A stretch of DNA of 64,000 bases from Porogramme epimiltina (taxonomy: Eukaryota > Basidiomycota > Agaricomycetes > Polyporales > Polyporaceae): the NCBI GenBank assembly GCA_900155495.1, contig FTLJ01000162.1, positions 24,482-88,481 on the forward strand. Reading direction: 5' to 3'. The translations under genes and the position numbers were made by a program. Of this stretch, positions 1 to 12,953 are shown piece after piece; the stretch's first letter is position 1; each line of letters opens with the position of its first letter. The notes below the pieces were generated by a model that was given only the letters and a program-made list of their open reading frames with translations, did no database searches and was not told where the DNA came from.

Positions 1-677
1 GTCGGGACGGACATAGCAGATTTAGCCTAGGAGTAGGGGAAAGAGGAGCTGTGGTGGAGTGCGGTCCTGCTACTGTCGCCGTCCCTTTTACACCACCGCT
101 GCTTCGCCTCCCGAAGTGCGGGTACGTTCACAGCGGAACCCCCGATGGCGACCCGATAATGAGCGCCGGTACAGCGCGACCGCATTGTCACGGCATATCA
201 GGGGGACATTAACGCATCCCCTTTCGCCTCGCCGATGCATCTTCGTCTGGAAAGCCCCTGTCAGTGTTCAGTTATTCCATATAGAGTGACCTTTTCAAAC
301 CGTAGATGTGATGCGCCCACAGGTATTCTGATCGCTTGTGGTTCCTTCCAAGAATTATTTTGAGGGACCGCTGTGGCTCACACGTACGTTAAACCATGGG
401 CGCACCCACGAAACGATGCAATGTGGTCTCCTCATGTCTAATGTCGTCAGTAGAACCGGCTTTGTCACCTTGCGGATGTACCCATCGGAGCCATCAGCGC
501 GATCATTTCCATATCACAGTTTGAAATACAATATCAGAGTATGGAGACAAGCTGCGATAAATGTGAGTCTTCTAAGATACAAGTTCTACTTTCTATTGAG
601 TAACTAGGTTAAAAAGAACGTCCTGGCTGAGGATGCATAAAAAGACTCGCCAGTGATCCTCTAGGGTCTAAAGAAAT
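1..677. other. Gene-free left edge
   Basis: No coding signal was recognised. The short open frames here lack conserved motifs and codon character. It is probably the intergenic space downstream of the glycosyltransferase gene that ends at 678. Confidence 0.5.
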
Positions 678-2815
678 TCAATCGAATCCGGATGACTGCA
701 AGTTGTCCAAGAACAAGGTGACGTCTCGCATTGACGAGCCGCCCTCTTCCCACTCCCTCAACACTGCCTTCCGTAGGATCTTCAACCGTTGGCGTTTCTC
801 CTCGCCGTCTTCCCCGAACGCCTTCACGAGCACGTCCCGCGCTTCTTCTTTGATCGCTTCCTCCGTTCCCACAGGAGTGTACCCGGTGCGATAGATCTGC
901 TTAAGGCCGTGCCCCGAGCGCACCTCTAGCAGCTCGTACCCGATCATATGTTGTTCCGCCACCATGATCGCGTTCAGCGGCTGATCCGCAGAGAAAGGCC
1001 AGACAATCCTGCGACATACGGATCAGGGCGGAACTTAGGTACGGATGCAATATGCTTGAAACTTACAATGGCACCCCCGACACCATCGCTTCTGTGAGGC
1101 CGTTGTGTCCTCCGTGGGTGACGTACCAGCCGGTGGCCTGGAGATGAGATGTTAAAGAAAGGGCCTCCCCTCAAAGTTGAACATCACGTACCGGGTGATC
1201 GAGGATGAGCTGCTGTGGGCTCCACGGAGACATGATGCCCTTGCCGTACACTTTCACCTTCTCCTTGACCTCATCGGGTATTTCGGCGAGTGGAGAAGCA
1301 TGACTTAGGATCTGTATTACCAAATGCGTGAGCGCACGGAGTGTACTGTATACAAATATGTCACTCACGAATGGTATACCAAGTTCCATGATCACGTCGA
1401 GGAACGCCCAGAGCTTCTCCGGAGTCATCGCAGGCCAGAAGATGGAGCCGAATGAGATCTACAAGAGATATTGTCAGATTTAGGGGTACTTTCGTCGAAA
1501 CGTCTGCATCCCGTACGTAAAGTAGTGAGTGCTCTCCTCGTTCTCCAAGAGTCTCGTCCAGGAACGCATGGATCTCCTCGGCCTGATGGGACTGCTTCTT
1601 CTCGTGGGCTGCTGCCGTTGCTTTGGACGCGGTGGGGAGAAGAGGCCCGATGGAGTAAACCGGGCGTGCGGTCTCCGCGAACCAAGCCTTGCAAGCCGCA
1701 ATCGCCTCCGGCTCATATGCTTCCGGAGACGTAAGAAGCGCTCCATCGGTTATCTGCAACGTTCTATAGAGGATACAATGAGTAACACGAGCTCCAGTTC
1801 ACCGAGAGTACTTACTCGTGGACATACGGCAGGAGGTGGATTCCAAGTTCCTCCGAGTTCGGAAACTATTCATGTTTGAGTCGGCGAATCACAGCGGGAA
1901 TGTACAATACAATCAAACTCACATCCTGAGGGTCGTGCTCATAATCGTACATTGGGGGTAAGCCAGGAAGGTGGATAACCTCTCCATTTGCCTTGAAGCT
2001 TAGCTATATGCGGTGGTCAGGATACGAACGCGACGCGACGTGAGTTGTACCTTACCTCCCATGCAGCTTCTTCGAACTTGCGACCAGTGCGTTGCGCCTC
2101 TTCCTCCGCTCTCTGACGAATGTTGCCCTTGCCGCCCATGTGTTCCGGTCCAAACAGGTAAAGGATGGCATACACCATACCAGCGAGCCAGGTATAGATT
2201 TTGACCGAGTCGCCGCTCAAGGCTTTGACCGCCTTGACGTCATTGATCGCAAACAGCTAGCAGGATAGCCGCACGGATGAGGTAAGCATCAAGTCTCGAG
2301 GGAACCAGCACGCACATCTGCAATAAGGGCTCTGGGCTTGGGCATGGGTGTATGACGGACGCCAGTGTGCGCGCATACAGCTTCTTTCTCAGAGATAAGA
2401 GCTTGCCACATGTCATGGAAGCGCGGGTCGTCACTGGAAGTAACCAAGGTCTCTGAATGGCCAAGAGAGACAATCCTGGATGCACGGTCATTAGCTATCG
2501 CTACGTACGATAACAAGTAATCCTATACCTCACGCGCTGAGCACATTCTTCATGGTGATCGTCAAAGCTGCGCGCCAGCTCCCTCTTGATGCGGGGGAAG
2601 TAGCCATCACTGGTGAGTAACGTTATATAGACGTCCGGATGGAGTTTGGTCAATTGAGCACAGAATGTGACAACAGAGCGAGCGTGTCCTTCGAAGTGCG
2701 AGTCAGAATCCTGTATCATTTGGGACGGGGAGATCGGAGAACACTCACCCCAAGCCTGTATCGTTTGCACCACGATATGACTTGGCGGAGGGGTCGTCGT
2801 CGTGAGGCCAGGCAT
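678..2815 (-). CDS. UDP-glycosyltransferase (GT1 family), tandem copy A
   Basis: Multi-exon gene for a GT-B fold enzyme that transfers a sugar from a UDP-sugar to a small lipophilic acceptor; the acceptor is unknown. The start is the ATG at 2815, chosen because the first exon aligns with copy B (both read QAWG just before the first splice). The first intron is 2689-2748. Visible family features are an N-terminal acceptor half, the loop MYDYEHDPQD, the segment ISFGSIFWP, and the C-terminal donor-binding signature: SPWSPQQLILDHP, an intron, then HGGHNGLTEAM, followed by WPFSADQPLNA. The His-Gly-Gly and Thr-Glu residues of the plant-type PSPG box are present. All exons read through, so the gene looks intact at roughly 500 residues. 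It ends FLDNLQSSGFD. It is the downstream member of a head-to-tail pair with 3806-5942. Confidence 0.9.
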
Positions 2816-3805
2816 GGTAGATCGAAGTTCGTTACTGGACACTGTCGAGGGAAGGGGTTTGTATGTTTGTCGCCTCGGGTAGGCGACTTTACATACCCGC
2901 TTCATGCTTGCTGTGCGTTCGACCTTTTTGGGACCGGGCACCGTAAGACGCCTACACAACGCGGCGATCACAACATGGCGGCCTGCGCTGGCGGCCAGGT
3001 ACGTTTCGTCCACAAGGCCCAACAGGCCCGGCGGTATCGCGAACACTGGGAGGCTTGACCAGAATCATCAAGATATCTTCAGCAGCACCAGGGAAGATTC
3101 CAATTTTCCCACATCGCACTTGTACTCGCTGTTGCGATCCCCCTATGTCAAGCGCCTACCGTGTCCCTGGTTTCTGAAGTTCCCAAGTTCCCATCTCCAG
3201 TCTGTGCAAACTGATAAGCCATTCTTGGTGAAGCAGTGCCACGAAACGAGGTGCCAGCAGGGCTCACCGGATGGATAGGCTACTGGGTGGAGTACGGCGG
3301 CCAGTCGGGTATGGCGCCAGCGCCGGGGCTGGACCTCGCGAAGGGGCCATTTTCGTAGAAGCGCGAGGCTGGCCTTTCCAGGACGCAAACGAGGTTGCCC
3401 GGCGTGCGGTAGAACTTGCTGCGGCGGCGCCCGGTTCCGGCACTGGATGGGAAGCGCGCCCTGTGGGAAAATGCACTGGTAAGCTGGGCCGCCGGCGGCC
3501 TCGCCGCAGTCACCAACGCACACCAGCTCAAACGTTCGAAAGTACAAAAGGGATACCGTGTTGGTACCTCGATCTATTCGATGTGTGACATTCGGTCATG
3601 GCGGATACAGAACGGAACGAGCAGACGGCAATCTAGACACAGATGGGACTGGGTGCGGCCGCCGCTGAGCGCCGGATTCCCTCCAAACAGGGTTGCCTCT
3701 AAACATGTATCTAGGCGGAGCCCGAGCCCGTCAACCATCGACGGATCGCAATCAGGATGTGACGACTCACCAAAGTGCATCTAGGACGTGTGCCCGGAGG
3801 GGGTT
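2816..3805. other. Spacer between the two glycosyltransferase copies
   Basis: About 1 kb that should hold the promoter of copy A. On the minus strand near 2877-2897 there is a TATGTAAA-like motif. A short perfect palindrome (TCGCCT...AGGCGA) sits near 2870-2886. A GC-rich stretch at 3270-3550 has overlapping open frames on both strands, but none has recognisable homology. Confidence 0.45.
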
Positions 3806-5942
3806 CTACGCTGTCAGTGTGCTGAGGAAGATACGCGCATCCCGTAATGCCGCACCACCCTCCTCCCACTCGCTGAGCACCGCCTGCCTCAGCCCCTCGA
3901 GCCTCTCTCGCTTCTCGACGCCGTCCTCTCCAAATGCCTTCGTCAGCACATCACGTGCCTCAGCTTTCACCGCTTCCACGGTACCGACAGGCGTGTAACC
4001 AGTCCGATATATCGGACGGAGCCCGTTTCCCGAGCGAACTTCGAGGAGCTCATACCCGATGTTATGCACATCCGTGACCATAATAGCGTTCAGCGGCTGG
4101 TCGGCACTGAACGGCCATACGATCCTAAGGCAAGTGTAGTTAGCGCGCAGTCGATAAATAAAGAGCTACAAATGACAAACATTGGAACGCCCGACCCGAT
4201 CGCTTCAGTGAGTCCGTTGTGTCCCCCATGGGCCACGTACCAACCGGTAGCCTAGAGACGCACAGTAGCATTAGAAGATGAAATAAGGAGCGATGAAAAT
4301 GAGGGAACCATACAGGGTGGTCAAGGATGAGTTGTTGTGGGGTCCAAGGCGATACAATACCCTTGCCGTACGCTTTAACCTTGTCCTTTACCTCGTCAGG
4401 CACTACAGCCATCGGGGACGCATGGCTCAGTATCTGTAGTGCAACATTTGTTCATATCCTCGCCGTGGACGTCGATACTGGCATGCAACATACGAAAGGG
4501 AGGTTCAGTTCCATGACGACATCGAGGAAGGCCCACAACTTCTCGGGAGTCTTTACAGGCCAAAAGATTGTTCCGAAGGAGATCTAAAGATACGGGTTAA
4601 TTTACACCAAGTCCACCGCTGTTAGAAGAGCCTTACGTAGAGGAGTGACTTCTCCCCGTGAGTCCTAAGCGTTTCATCGAGGAATGCTTGGATCTCGGCC
4701 GCCTCAGTGGACTGCTTCATCTCGTTTGCTGAAGCGGTTGCCTTGGAGGCCGGTGGGAAGAGGGGTCCCGCTGCGATGACAGGACGACCGGTTTCTGCGT
4801 ACCATGCTCTACAGGCAGCCACTGCGCCAGGCTCATATGACTCGGGTGTTATCAACAATGCTCCATCGAGGAGGTCCAACGCCCTGATGAATGCCACGAA
4901 ATCAATAGTGCATAAACCGGACTATTTATGACTGCGCATACTTACTCTCTTGCACGCGGGAAAATCTGCACTGCAATCTCTTCAATTATGGGGAACTGCG
5001 TTCTTGATGTTAATCATGCGAGAGCAAGAGGGTTCGGCGCACGGACGTACATCTTGAGGGAGATGTTCATAATCATACATTGGAGGCATGCCAGGGAGGC
5101 GGAAAATCTCTCCTCTTGCTTGGTAAGCCATCTGCCTATGTTTCAGCACCGATGCGAGTAGGGAAAAGACGGGACAAGTTATACCTCTATCACCACCTCC
5201 TTGAAAGTTCGGCCAGTGCATCGTGCCTCCTCCTCGGCTTTTACCCGGACATTACCTCTCCCACCTAGGTGCTCCGGCCCAAAAAGAGCCAGTATGGCGT
5301 ACAACATGCCGGGGTAAAGCGTGTAGGCTTTGACACTGTCGCCGCTAAGCGCCTTGACGGTGTTGGCATCGTCGATGACGAAGATCTAAGAGTCGTAATC
5401 GCGTGGACTCATGATCAGGATTTAACGATGAGGTATACATGGCACGTACATCCAAGAAGACTGCCTGGGGTTTCGGTAGCGCGGCATGAATTACGCCAGT
5501 CCGTGCACAAACTGGAGCGTCCCCAGCAATGAGAGTCTTCCACATATTCTCGAATTTCACGTCGTCGCCCTGAGGAAGCCCCATGTCTCCGCGGTCGCCG
5601 AGCGAGATCACTCTGAATACACCCGACCCAGACGTGAGTAAGCTGGTGTCATTGGAAAAGAGACGCGTACCTGATCCTCTCAGCACATCCTTCTTCGCCT
5701 GGGTCGTAGCTACGGGACAGCTCTTTCACCATACGGTCAAAGAAAGCGTCCGTCGTAAGTACTGTCACATATATATCCGACTGCAGTTTTGTCAGGCGAG
5801 CACAAAAGTTTACGAGAGGGCGAGCATGGCCTTGCACAACCATAGTCAGTGCTGTTTGAGGGTTTATGGAGAAAAATGGACCACGCTCACCCCACGCCTG
5901 CATAGTGTGCGCTACGAGATGCTTGGATCGAGTGGAAACCAT
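3806..5942 (-). CDS. UDP-glycosyltransferase (GT1 family), tandem copy B
   Basis: Close paralogue of the gene at 678-2815, with the same exon order and introns at equivalent places. The start is the ATG at 5942 (MVSTRSKHLVAHTMQAWG), followed by an intron and GHARPLVNFCARL. The middle domain has ALSGDSVKAYT, FGPEHLGGRGNVR and MYDYEHLPQD. The C-terminal half has SPWTPQQLILDHP, then HGGHNGLTEAI after an intron, then the conserved segment YELLEVRSGNGLRPIYRTGYTPVGT. It ends IFLSTLTA. Reading frames are open across all exons, so both copies appear functional. Substrate specificity cannot be deduced; the two copies differ most in the N-terminal acceptor half, as usual for the family. No partner biosynthetic genes lie next to them. 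Confidence 0.9.
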
Positions 5943-7417
5943 GTTGTGGCGAAGGTTATCGTCGATGGCGGATTCGCAACACTGTCTGTACGGTGATGCT
6001 TGGACTGTCTGCAGGGGAAGGTCTTTAAGTATACCCCCAAGATGCCATCGCCGCCGAGGCTATCACTAACCCACCCTCGCTACGCCGTTCTCGGTACACA
6101 GCGGCGTTTGCGCGCCTGGTAACTGCTGACTGTCGCGTCCGTGCCTCCAGGCTGGACGGTGGTGCAGAGCGCTGAAATACCCCGACTGGAGATAGAGATG
6201 GGCCAATGTGCTTTTGGTGCATGGCAGTAACTTTCGACGTGCCGATCTGCTTCTTGACTTCTCGTTTCCCACCCTCGGTGCGCATAAGCGATATCCTATA
6301 GTTAGTATTCCCGTCAGCGCGGCCATGACAAAATATAATGACGAGACCTACGGTTTGCCAGCACGAGGCGCACAAAGGTAATGGAAAGCCGGGGCCCGGG
6401 CACGCTTCAGTTTCGTGAACCGTCGCAGTCAGAACTGACTGGAAGCGGATCAGCTTGATAATCGCTACGTTCATCGGAATATGAGACGGGTAGAGAGACT
6501 TACGTAGTGCAGAATGCGTGATCAACCCTTTAACCCAAGTCCTGATAGCCTCATTATAAACGACATGAGCGGAAAGGGCGTGAAGGACATACGGGGGGAA
6601 CGTCGTGGGGAGAGGGTTATGAGCCAAGACTTCGAAACTTGATTGCGACAGACTCTGCCACCACATAGCTAGCTGTGCAAACATTTGCCTGTTCTACGCC
6701 CTCTAATGAGCCTCCAGCGAGCATTCAGGTACTACTAATCGCTCACCCATCTCCCCACGAAGAGTACCGGCAGACCCATCATGTCTATTCCTACTTTTGT
6801 GGTCCGGGGATGGGAAGGTCCTAGGGGCCAGGAAGTTGGTTCCTTTGGTTCCTAAGAAGTGTGAAGGCTGGTTTAAGGAGTGATCCTCGTAGTTGTGCCG
6901 GAAAGTTACGCGTAAATGTCAAAAGTTCAAAGTTGTGAGCACGGAGTTGAGAACACTGCGGGGAGCTGCTCGCCGCTGACACTGGTTGCGCGGCGCGCCG
7001 TTTCCGTGTTTGTAGTGTCACGTGATCGAGTTTAGGCCCCACTGCCGCCCCAGGCGGCTTCTGGGGACCGGCACTGGCCGCCAACTAGCTGGTCACTGGG
7101 TGTTCGCCTAGTCGGATCAGGATTCGGGATCGTAGCCCACAATTCAGAGAAGGTTAGCGTTGTCCATCATAAGGTATGCCCTACCGTACTCAGATAACAT
7201 CAGTTTCTTCTCTTGTGGAACCCTCCAACCGTGACGCGGTCGCTGATCCCCAGTGGGTTATGGCAGATTAACGCTACCGACGACCGTACTAGATACGACC
7301 CCGATATTATTGTTTGCGAGATCTCGAGCTCTGTTTCGAGTATCATACATTGACACTCCCCCACACGAAACCCTCAAGATCCTTTGGCAGGCCCTGCACA
7401 GTATCCCAGTGCGACCC
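5943..7417. other. Divergent intergenic region
   Basis: Contains the upstream regions of copy B (minus) and of the aminopeptidase gene (plus). Minus-strand TATACTTAAAG near 6027-6037 may be a core promoter element for copy B. A minus-strand open frame at 6025-6684 contains plausible introns (one with an ACTAAC branch site) but no recognised domain; a small unrecognised gene or relic cannot be excluded. Confidence 0.4.
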
Positions 7418-10400
7418 ATGACGAATCCAGACCAAGACTATCGCCTCCCGAAAGATGTGACCCCGATCCACTATGATCTTAAGGTCTGGACGGACCTTGC
7501 TGAGCTCAAGTTTGAAGGAGTAGTGGAAGTTGTGTAAGTGCTGCAGTGATTGAACGAACTCGTCTGACAGATGTGGCGATTCGTAAGGCTGCAGGTCAAC
7601 GTAGACACCTCTACAATCACCCTGAATACTCTCGATCTGGACCTAGACGAGGTTCATCTTCGTTCCGAAGGGAGTGACGTGTCTCAAAGTGCCTCCTCGA
7701 AGGAGTACGAACCAGTGCACCAGCGCATGACATTCACCTTTCCGAAGACCTTGCCAGCCCATTCGAAAGCTCGGCTTTCTATTACCTTTAGTGCGGAGAT
7801 CACTGGCCACATGATGGGTTACTACAAGTCGATAGGAGGTCAAGATGGTAACACTGTCTACGCTTTAACGCAATTCCAGGTCAGCCCTACCATCATTCAC
7901 TGTATGCTTCTCTGCTAACGTAGTGCCGCAGCCAACTGCAGCCAGACGGGCGTTCCCCTGCTGGGATGAACCGGCACTAAAGGCCACATTTGCTATCACC
8001 CTCGTCTCGAAGAAAGAGAGTAAGAACATTAGCAACATGCCTGCAGTTCGTGAGGATACCTGCGCTATTGGAATCGCAGAAGAAGGTACGTGGTTGGCGA
8101 ACAAAATCGTCTCCCTGCCTGAACCCTCGGAATGGAAAATCACCCGCTTTGATACGACTCCGCCTGTAAGTTTATTCTTGATCCGTTGTCCTGTTCACGC
8201 GGAAATTCACGTCGCGATGCTTACCACAGATGTCTACATACATCGTCGCATATGCGAATGGCCCCTTCGAGTACCTCGAGAGCTCCTACAAGAGCCCACT
8301 GAGCGGAAAAATCCGGCATCTCCGCTTGTATGGTAAGTACCCCATAAGCAATCGCACGAGTGTGACATGTTCTTACCCGGGACCATGGTAGCAACTGCGG
8401 ATGGTGTCGCCCAAACCCAGTTCGCACTAGACACTTTAGCCAAAGTCATGCCCTTATACGAGGAGATGTTTGACATCGAGTTTCCTCTCCCGAAGTTGGA
8501 TATCCTTGCGGTAAGTCCGATTGTCAATGGCTTCATAGCCCACCTAATATGAGAATCCTCAGGCTCACGATTTCGACCTTGGTAAGCGAAACTATGACAC
8601 TTGCATGCTGTCATCCTTTGCTGAATTCACATAGGGGGCATGGAAAACTGGGTACGCAGAGCACTCATTGTGATTACAGTGCCCTCTGGAATTTGGATTC
8701 TTGTTGGTATAGGGCCTCATTGTTTGCCGAGCGCAAGCTTTACTCTACGATATGGCGTCGAATAACATCAGGCAACAGCAATACATTGCGTCGATGGTCG
8801 GACACGAAGTCGCCCACATGTGGTGAGTGGCTTTCCGCGATCCTAATATCCAATACAATGACGTTTGTTAGGTTCGGAGATATTACGACTATGGAGTGGT
8901 GGGATAACCTGTACCTCAACGAAGGTAAGATGTGCTCCCTGGTATAAAGGAATCCTGTCCTGAGTTACATCTTACAGGGTTTGCTACATTGGTATGTTCG
9001 GCCATGCCTAAATCTATGAACTCGTCTACATGATCCACCAAAGATGGGAGACAAAGCTATTCTAGGTGTGCTATTTGGTCCTTTATGCATAGATACGGTC
9101 TAACTGTGATTATAGAGAAGTAGGAGTATACTTTCCATATTGACGTTTGAAGCACTAAAGGGCGTTCATAGAATCTGGCCAGAGTGGAAACCTGACTCGG
9201 AATTCCTTGGTTCTAATTTTTACACTGCTCGCGCACTGGACGCGAAGCTTTCGTCGCATCCAATTGAGGTGGAATGTCCCGATGCCAACAAGGTGTTACA
9301 GGTATGTGATATCTACCGCCTCTTTCTGTGTCCAAATCTCAATATGAACGGGAGATTTTTGATGCCCTATCGTACGCAAAAGCCGCCTCGGGTAAATACT
9401 CAATACTCGTGGTCACGTTGTCCCTATGCTGAACGTCGTGTCCACAAGTGCTCCGAATGTTATCTAGCTACGTCGGGCAAGAACGCTTCCTCAAGGGTGT
9501 ATCGGCTTACCTCAAAAGGCACATGTACAAGAATACGGTAACGAAGGACTTGTGGGATGGTATCCAATCTGCTACAGGTACGTCAACATGCATTTGAGGG
9601 TACCCTCGCCAACTAGTATCCCTGCAGACCTCGACATACCGAGGATCATGGACAATTGGGTTAAACAGGTAAGCCCCAAATTGTGACCAGAAATTGAGAA
9701 GTCCCAACTTTATTCCTGCAGATGGGTTACCCAGTAATCTCAGTCACGGAAGGGAATGGCGGAATCCACATCCGACAAGACCGCTTCCTTGAAACTGGAC
9801 CAGCACTCCCAGAACATAATGAGACAATCTGGTGAGTATTCCTCCCAGATGTCGTCTACCTTCATATTCTCATAGGATAGCGTGATAGGATGGTCCCTAT
9901 CAGCCTCGTCACGGCCAATAACGACGGAAAACCCAGTGTTGATAACAACTTCGTTCTTGAGGAGCGCGAAGCATTTATTCCTCTCGATACGAGCAAGCCA
10001 TTCAAACTGAACTCTGACACTACGGGCTTCTGTATGTCGATTCATTCTTGTAGCCAGCTTCTCCTCATCTATGATTGCTCTCCCAGATGCAGTTCAGTAC
10101 AGTGCAGATCGGCTGGTGAAGCTCGGACAGCAAGCTGCTTTGCCTAACTCGCCGTTCTCCCTGTCAGACAGGATAGGACTCGTCCGTGATGCGTTTGCAC
10201 TCGCACGCTCTGGGCATACGTCCGTAACTAGTGCGCTCGGACTCGTCAGCTCTCTCCTTGGAGAAAAGGAATGTTTGTAGGAGATCTAAGCCCCGGTTTT
10301 CGACGTTGACTCAAAACATGGCAGACTACGTGTGGAACGCGATCTCGACCCACCTTGCGGCCATAGGAGATGTGTGGTATGAGCACCTGCACGTTGTGGA

Positions 10401-11409
10401 ACCCCTCGATGCTTTCCGCCGAGTACGATTCGCCTCTAAAACCCAATGTCATCTCCGCTAACGTTGCTCATAGGAACTCTATGTCCCCCTCATCAAGCGG
10501 CTCGGACTCGAGCATTCCCCGTCTGACACAGCGGACGAGCAACAACTCCGCACCGAAGCGATTGAGCAAGCTGCGCAAGCGGGAGATACATGGTATGTCT
10601 CTCGTTGCTCTTGGTGTTTCGTGTGGTAACGACGCCCATAGGATCATAGAGGAACTCAAGAACCGTTTCGCCCATTTTGTGGAGACAGGAGACGAATCCA
10701 AGATTCCGGGAGGCCTCGCGCGAATCGCATATCAGATAGTGGGTTACTACCTGGATAATGCGGAGTTGAGACTCTGACCTCAAATTTGCTCTGCCGCAGG
10801 GTGTGCAAGAGGGTGGGAAGCGGGAGTGGGAGTTCGTTCTGAAACTCGCGCAGCAACCGAGCACACCCGCCCAGGGTCTTGCCGCCCTGGTCGCCCTTGG
10901 AGCGACGCGCGATCCTGCGTTGGCTGACGCAACATTCGCGTTCGCGATGAACCGCGCCCGTGATCAAGATGCGCCATATTGCGCGAGGGGGCTCGCACGC
11001 AATAAGAGCATGCGTAAGGTTCTCGTGGCTCGCGTGAAGGAGAACTTCGACGCGCTAGAGAAGCGCTATGCGGGCACTTTCGGAATGGTTCGGTGGATCG
11101 AGGCGAGTTTTGCTAGAGCACCTTGTGTTCGCCTACAAACGGAGCATCTGACAAGCGTGTCCGTATAGATCACATTTGGTCAATTGTCCTCGGAGGAAGA
11201 CTATGAAGCCACCGCGGCGTTCTTCAAGGACAGAGATACTGCGCGGTACGAGTTGACACTTCGGCAGTCCCTGGACGGGATTCGTACTCGAGCTGCCTGG
11301 ATTGCGGTAAGATTAATGTCTCTTGCAGAGGATCAATGTACTGATGTTTGGCTAGCGTTCTACCGACGAGCTTGTGCGATGGCTGGAGCAGCGGCCCAAG
11401 GTGGCCTAG
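7418..11409 (+). CDS. M1-family zinc aminopeptidase (puromycin-sensitive/Aap1 type)
   Basis: Removes N-terminal residues from peptides, typically in the cytosol. The start ATG at 7418 gives [21 protein letters not shown], matching the usual N-terminus of this family. The exopeptidase substrate motif is spelled GGMENWG (commonly GAMENWG), split by an intron near 8650-8710. The zinc site is HEVAH in [30 protein letters not shown], interrupted by two introns, with the third ligand in the NEGFAT glutamate. The C-terminal ERAP1-like helical region follows. The last intron (GTAAGA at about 11308 to CTAG at 11384) joins ...AAWIA to [17 protein letters not shown] and the stop at 11407-11409. Many introns of 50-70 bp. 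All expected domains are present. Confidence 0.93.
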
Positions 11410-11614
11410 CTGACGAGAATTAGGCCGAGATGCGGCCGGAGGAATATTCAGTTGAAGAACTATGCTGTAGTTTGTAATGACGTTCAAGTAGGATTGGCTT
11501 GCTGTATATGCTGTTGTATACGAAGAAACGGCTTGGTAGGGTGGGTATACATATCCATCACAACATCCATACAATATGATACATGGCTAGAACCCGATGA
11601 CACTGATGACACAC
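11410..11614. other. Convergent 3' spacer
   Basis: About 200 bp between the converging aminopeptidase and thioesterase genes. No features were recognised beyond likely 3'UTR sequence. Confidence 0.4.
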
Positions 11615-12724
11615 CTAGTCCTGTACCCGGAATATAGCCTGGTAACTATGCTCTGGTTCGTTCACCAAGACCTCCCCGGCGAAGCGCTGTACTAAAGGTT
11701 TCCAACAATCCCCGATCTGCATATGTTCACCTTCACATGTCTCCAGCGTGACCTTCCCGCTCTCGTCCAACGCACGGAGCCCGATCCAGTCCTCCATATA
11801 CAGGGGCTGCAGGCGCATTGGCACGATGGTCTTCTCGCTCCACGACCACCATGATTCGTCCTCGTCCGTCGTGTACGAGCCGAACCACGAGGACTCCTTC
11901 GGCACGACGGTCTGGTCTTCCGAGAATAGGACCAAGACAAGGTTGTTGAGCGTCATGAGGTTCTTCGCGTACGTGGCATTGCGCTCGTCTGCTCGTTCGT
12001 TGTTCATGGGAGCCAGGAACGTGCTGGTTTCGAGGTACGCATCGAGGTTTGCTGGGTCGCGGAAATACTGTGCCTGGATGAGGTGCGTTTGCGCCCAGTT
12101 GGTGTATACTCCACCGCGCGCAGCACGTCGGGCAAGTTGGCAGAAGAGGTCCCAGCGGCTGCAAAGAGGGAGATCTGAGACACCCATGTGCTGGGAGCCG
12201 AAGGTTATGAGGTTGTTCACAGGGGGCGTATTGTACCGTTCAACGTATGCCCGGAGAAACTGGCCACCTGCAGTATATACTCAATGCTCAGGTCATCGGG
12301 ATTCACTTGGAAACCATAGACCGCACCTTGCGAGAAACCTATAGCATCGAATCCGCTATTCAGTTCCGTAACGTTGGCGAGCTGTTGGGAGACGAGTTCC
12401 AATTGTTCGTTTACGTCTCCGAACTACCAAGAGGGGTCAGGTGCATATGGAACAGAGACCCATAGACACAAGCAGACTTACAAAGCCTGCCTTCTGATCG
12501 GCCTCCAGGTCTTCGTCTATATAAACGGAATGCACGAAAATACCAGGGTGCATTTCCTTGATGAGCTGCACGAATTCCAACATCCCCGGCGACGCGTATG
12601 AGTCTCCTAGGCCATGCCATACGACGAGGGGGCGCCTGGGTGGTTCCACTGGCTGAAAAGGGCTGGCAGTGACATTAAGAATGGTGAAGAGCAGCGGAAA
12701 CACGAGAAGGAGAGGGTAGGTCAT
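11615..12724 (-). CDS. PPT1: Palmitoyl-protein thioesterase
   Basis: Alpha/beta hydrolase that removes fatty acyl groups from cysteines of proteins during vacuolar or lysosomal degradation. The start at 12724 gives a hydrophobic signal peptide (MTYPLLLVFPLLFTILNVTA). Family motifs in order: LVVWHGLGDSYASPGM; the nucleophile elbow GFSQGGQFLRAY, which appears once the intron inside GFSQ/G is removed; LITFGSQHMGVSDLPLC; a catalytic-Asp region LFSEDQTVVPKESSWFGSY; and the catalytic His in CEGEHMQIGDCW. The Ser-Asp-His triad is therefore complete and the length (about 300 residues) is normal for PPT1. It shares its strand with the unrecognised gene whose stop is at 12954; the two are 229 bp apart. 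Confidence 0.94.
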
Positions 12725-12953
12725 AGTGGGACGGATACAACAGACGTCGGCGGGAACCCTGGCCGCACTTGGCACTTGCGTCACAGTGCTCTCACTTAGG
12801 CGCCATCGCCATCGCTGGTGGCTGAGCCTGGTACTGAGGGCAATACCTGAACATGAGTTCTCAGATTGATTGTCGTACATTAAGAGCGACTATGGTACAA
12901 CTATGCTACATGTAGATTGGTATATGGATATGCCGGGGAACTGTCTACTACGT

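Noticed and set aside
3143..3588. Overlapping minus-strand frames with segments such as FYRTPGNLVCVLERP
   Set aside because: Several frames are open at once because of GC richness, no start with a credible promoter was found, and no family was recognised.
6025..6684. Open frame of 219 codons on the minus strand
   Set aside because: It has plausible introns but no conserved domain, and the alternative spliced frames give equally poor sequence. Not called as a gene.
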